Below the pieces are notes generated by a model that was given only the letters and a program-made list of their open reading frames with translations, made no database searches and was not told the origin of the DNA. This document shows positions 21,710 to 22,478 of a stretch of 22,478 bases of DNA, piece after piece (position 1 is the stretch's first letter; the number at the start of each line of letters is the position of its first letter). Location of the stretch: contig CACZQD010000124.1 of assembly GCA_902783215.1 (NCBI GenBank), positions 1 through 22,478 on the forward strand, read 5' to 3'. A program made the position numbers and the translations under genes. This stretch comes from an uncultured Erysipelotrichaceae bacterium. Lineage in GTDB: Bacteria; Bacillota_I; Bacilli_A; RF39; UBA660.

Positions 21710-21782
21710 CCTTCTTCTTAGATAAAAATAATATATTAAACTAATTAACTAATAAAATTATTTTTTTATTGTTGTATTATTT

Positions 21783-22265
21783 TTATATATCATTTTGAAT
21801 TAAAGAAAAAATACTCGTAATAAATAAAATAGTAAATCCTACCACCATAAACCATCCATGATAATAAACATAATATGATCCATATAAAACACCTGTTGTA
21901 ACGCCTGATATTCTTACTAACTTCATATCAGATTGCCATAGACAATATGATCTTATCATAGATCCTATCGTTGGTAACAATGATATTAATCCATTCCACG
22001 TAAATATACAATTCATAATTATTATTGTTTCAAAAGCAAATAATATTATTAAATATAAGGTTTTATTAATTTTATTTTTTTCAATAAATATAAATGTTCT
22101 TATTAAATTAATTATACTAAGTATAGCTCCTGTATAAGCTTTGATAATGAAATCATATATAGATTCAAAAAAACAATTTAAAGATTGGACACATAATGAT
22201 TTTTTTCTATCTTTAATACAAATGCTTACACATACTGCTATAAACGCTAAAATACTAAATATCAT
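21783..22265 (-). CDS. YgjV-family inner membrane protein
   Basis: A 160-residue hydrophobic protein with about five to six membrane segments. The arrangement matches the YgjV family: a short first helix, KDRKKSLCVQSLNCFFESIYDFIIKAYTGAILSIINLIRT, a later LLPTIGSMIRSYCLWQSDMKLVRISG and a final GSYYVYYHGWFMVVGF. YgjV proteins have no established biochemical role. The start at 22265 has GGAATC and GGAGAA upstream, neither ideally spaced. It is monocistronic, with a promoter upstream and a terminator far downstream. Confidence 0.85.
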   Translation of the reverse strand: MIFSILAFIAVCVSICIKDRKKSLCVQSLNCFFESIYDFIIKAYTGAILSIINLIRTFIFIEKNKINKTLYLIILFAFETIIIMNCIFTWNGLISLLPTIGSMIRSYCLWQSDMKLVRISGVTTGVLYGSYYVYYHGWFMVVGFTILFITSIFSLIQNDI

Positions 22266-22325
22266 AATCTGATTCCAAATTCTCCTTATCTATTTACTAT
22301 ATTTTTTTTCTCTTCTCTTTGTTTT

Positions 22326-22355
22326 ATTTTATCACCTTTTGTATATTAAATACAA
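22326..22355 (-). promoter_or_regulatory. Probable promoter of the YgjV-like gene
   Basis: TTGTAT (22350-22355) and TAAAAT (22326-22331) are 18 bases apart, with TGA before the -10. The leader to the ATG is about 50 bases and purine-rich. Confidence 0.5.
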
Positions 22356-22463
22356 TTGTTATATGTTTTTATATGTGAGATTGTGTAAAGAAAGTGTAAA
22401 TATAAGATTATTTTGTTGTTTTATAATAAATACTATGATATTATATAATTGGAAGGTGATTAT

Positions 22464-22478
22464 ATGGATTGGATGGAA
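22464..22478 (+). CDS. First five codons of a plus-strand gene (cut by window edge)
   Basis: GGAAGGTGA (22451-22459) stands 4 bases before an ATG that reads MDWME to the window edge. TATGAT (22434-22439) or TATAAT (22422-22427) could be the -10. The gene is divergent from the YgjV-like gene across about 200 bases that otherwise hold promoters only. Too little is present to name it. Confidence 0.6.

Noticed and set aside
21596..21782. Small GTG-start ORF across the inverted repeat
   Set aside because: Its would-be ribosome site abuts the GTG and the product is low-complexity Phe/Ile; the inverted repeat explains the region better.
1..22478. Mycoplasma-type code with TGA as Trp
   Set aside because: Conserved Trp positions use TGG, and TGA terminates several genes at natural ends followed by correctly spaced downstream starts.
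1..22478. tRNA, rRNA, CRISPR, transposase or prophage genes
   Set aside because: I looked for clover-leaf ends, regular spaced repeats and recognisable mobile-element proteins and found none.

Overview
The window is about three-quarters A+T and densely coded, almost entirely on the minus strand. TGG encodes Trp and TGA ends several genes (for example those ending at 3445, 4202, 10559 and 17549), so the standard bacterial code applies and this is not a code-4 Mollicute. Strong GGAGG-type ribosome sites, TTGACA/TATAAT promoters (often with an extended -10), lipobox lipoproteins and the gene families point to a low-GC Firmicute. A gut Bacilli lineage (Erysipelotrichales/RF39-like) or a Clostridium-like relative is my guess. 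I see no tRNA, rRNA, CRISPR array, IS element or prophage.

Layout from left to right. 1-1698: the 5' part of a membrane-anchored glycerophosphodiester phosphodiesterase, cut by the window edge. 1789-1890: a stop-riddled remnant of the start of dxs. 1991-2856: two overlapping genes for small beta-rich proteins that share a C-terminal motif. 2966-5476: an operon of two unrecognised proteins around a DltE-like SDR. 5548-7751: an rnc-yebC operon with a third unrecognised gene. 7761-8127: a gene-poor stretch with a 5'-truncated gene remnant and two hairpins. 8128-9196: the only complete plus-strand genes, yidD and a ZnuA-like lipoprotein that has lost its metal-binding histidines; both this unit and the next end in one shared hairpin. 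9206-11149: tdk, a zinc-dependent phospholipase C-like protein and a CmpB-type membrane protein. 11231-13467: apt, a transglutaminase-like protein and a GrpB-family protein. 13542-15754: a redox operon of a two-Cys Gpx-type peroxidase, thioredoxin reductase and an SDR. 15873-17953: three overlapping or abutting genes centred on a ClpX-like AAA+ unfoldase without a zinc-binding domain. 18068-19120: a stand-alone 2,4-diaminopentanoate dehydrogenase-like gene. 19232-19585: a small lipoprotein. 19641-21595: an M32 carboxypeptidase and a small membrane protein. 21783-22265: a YgjV-like membrane protein. 22464-end: the first codons of a divergent plus-strand gene.

The best candidate for an undescribed system is the ClpX-like three-gene unit. 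It has a complete AAA+ core and a VGF tripeptide where ClpX carries its ClpP-docking IGF loop, but its N-terminal domain is novel and both neighbours are small unrecognised proteins that could be adaptors. Other points of interest are the histidine-less ZnuA homologue, a probably leaderless yidD, the dxs remnant, the paired proteins with a common C-terminal motif, and a general habit of placing stop codons inside terminator hairpins.
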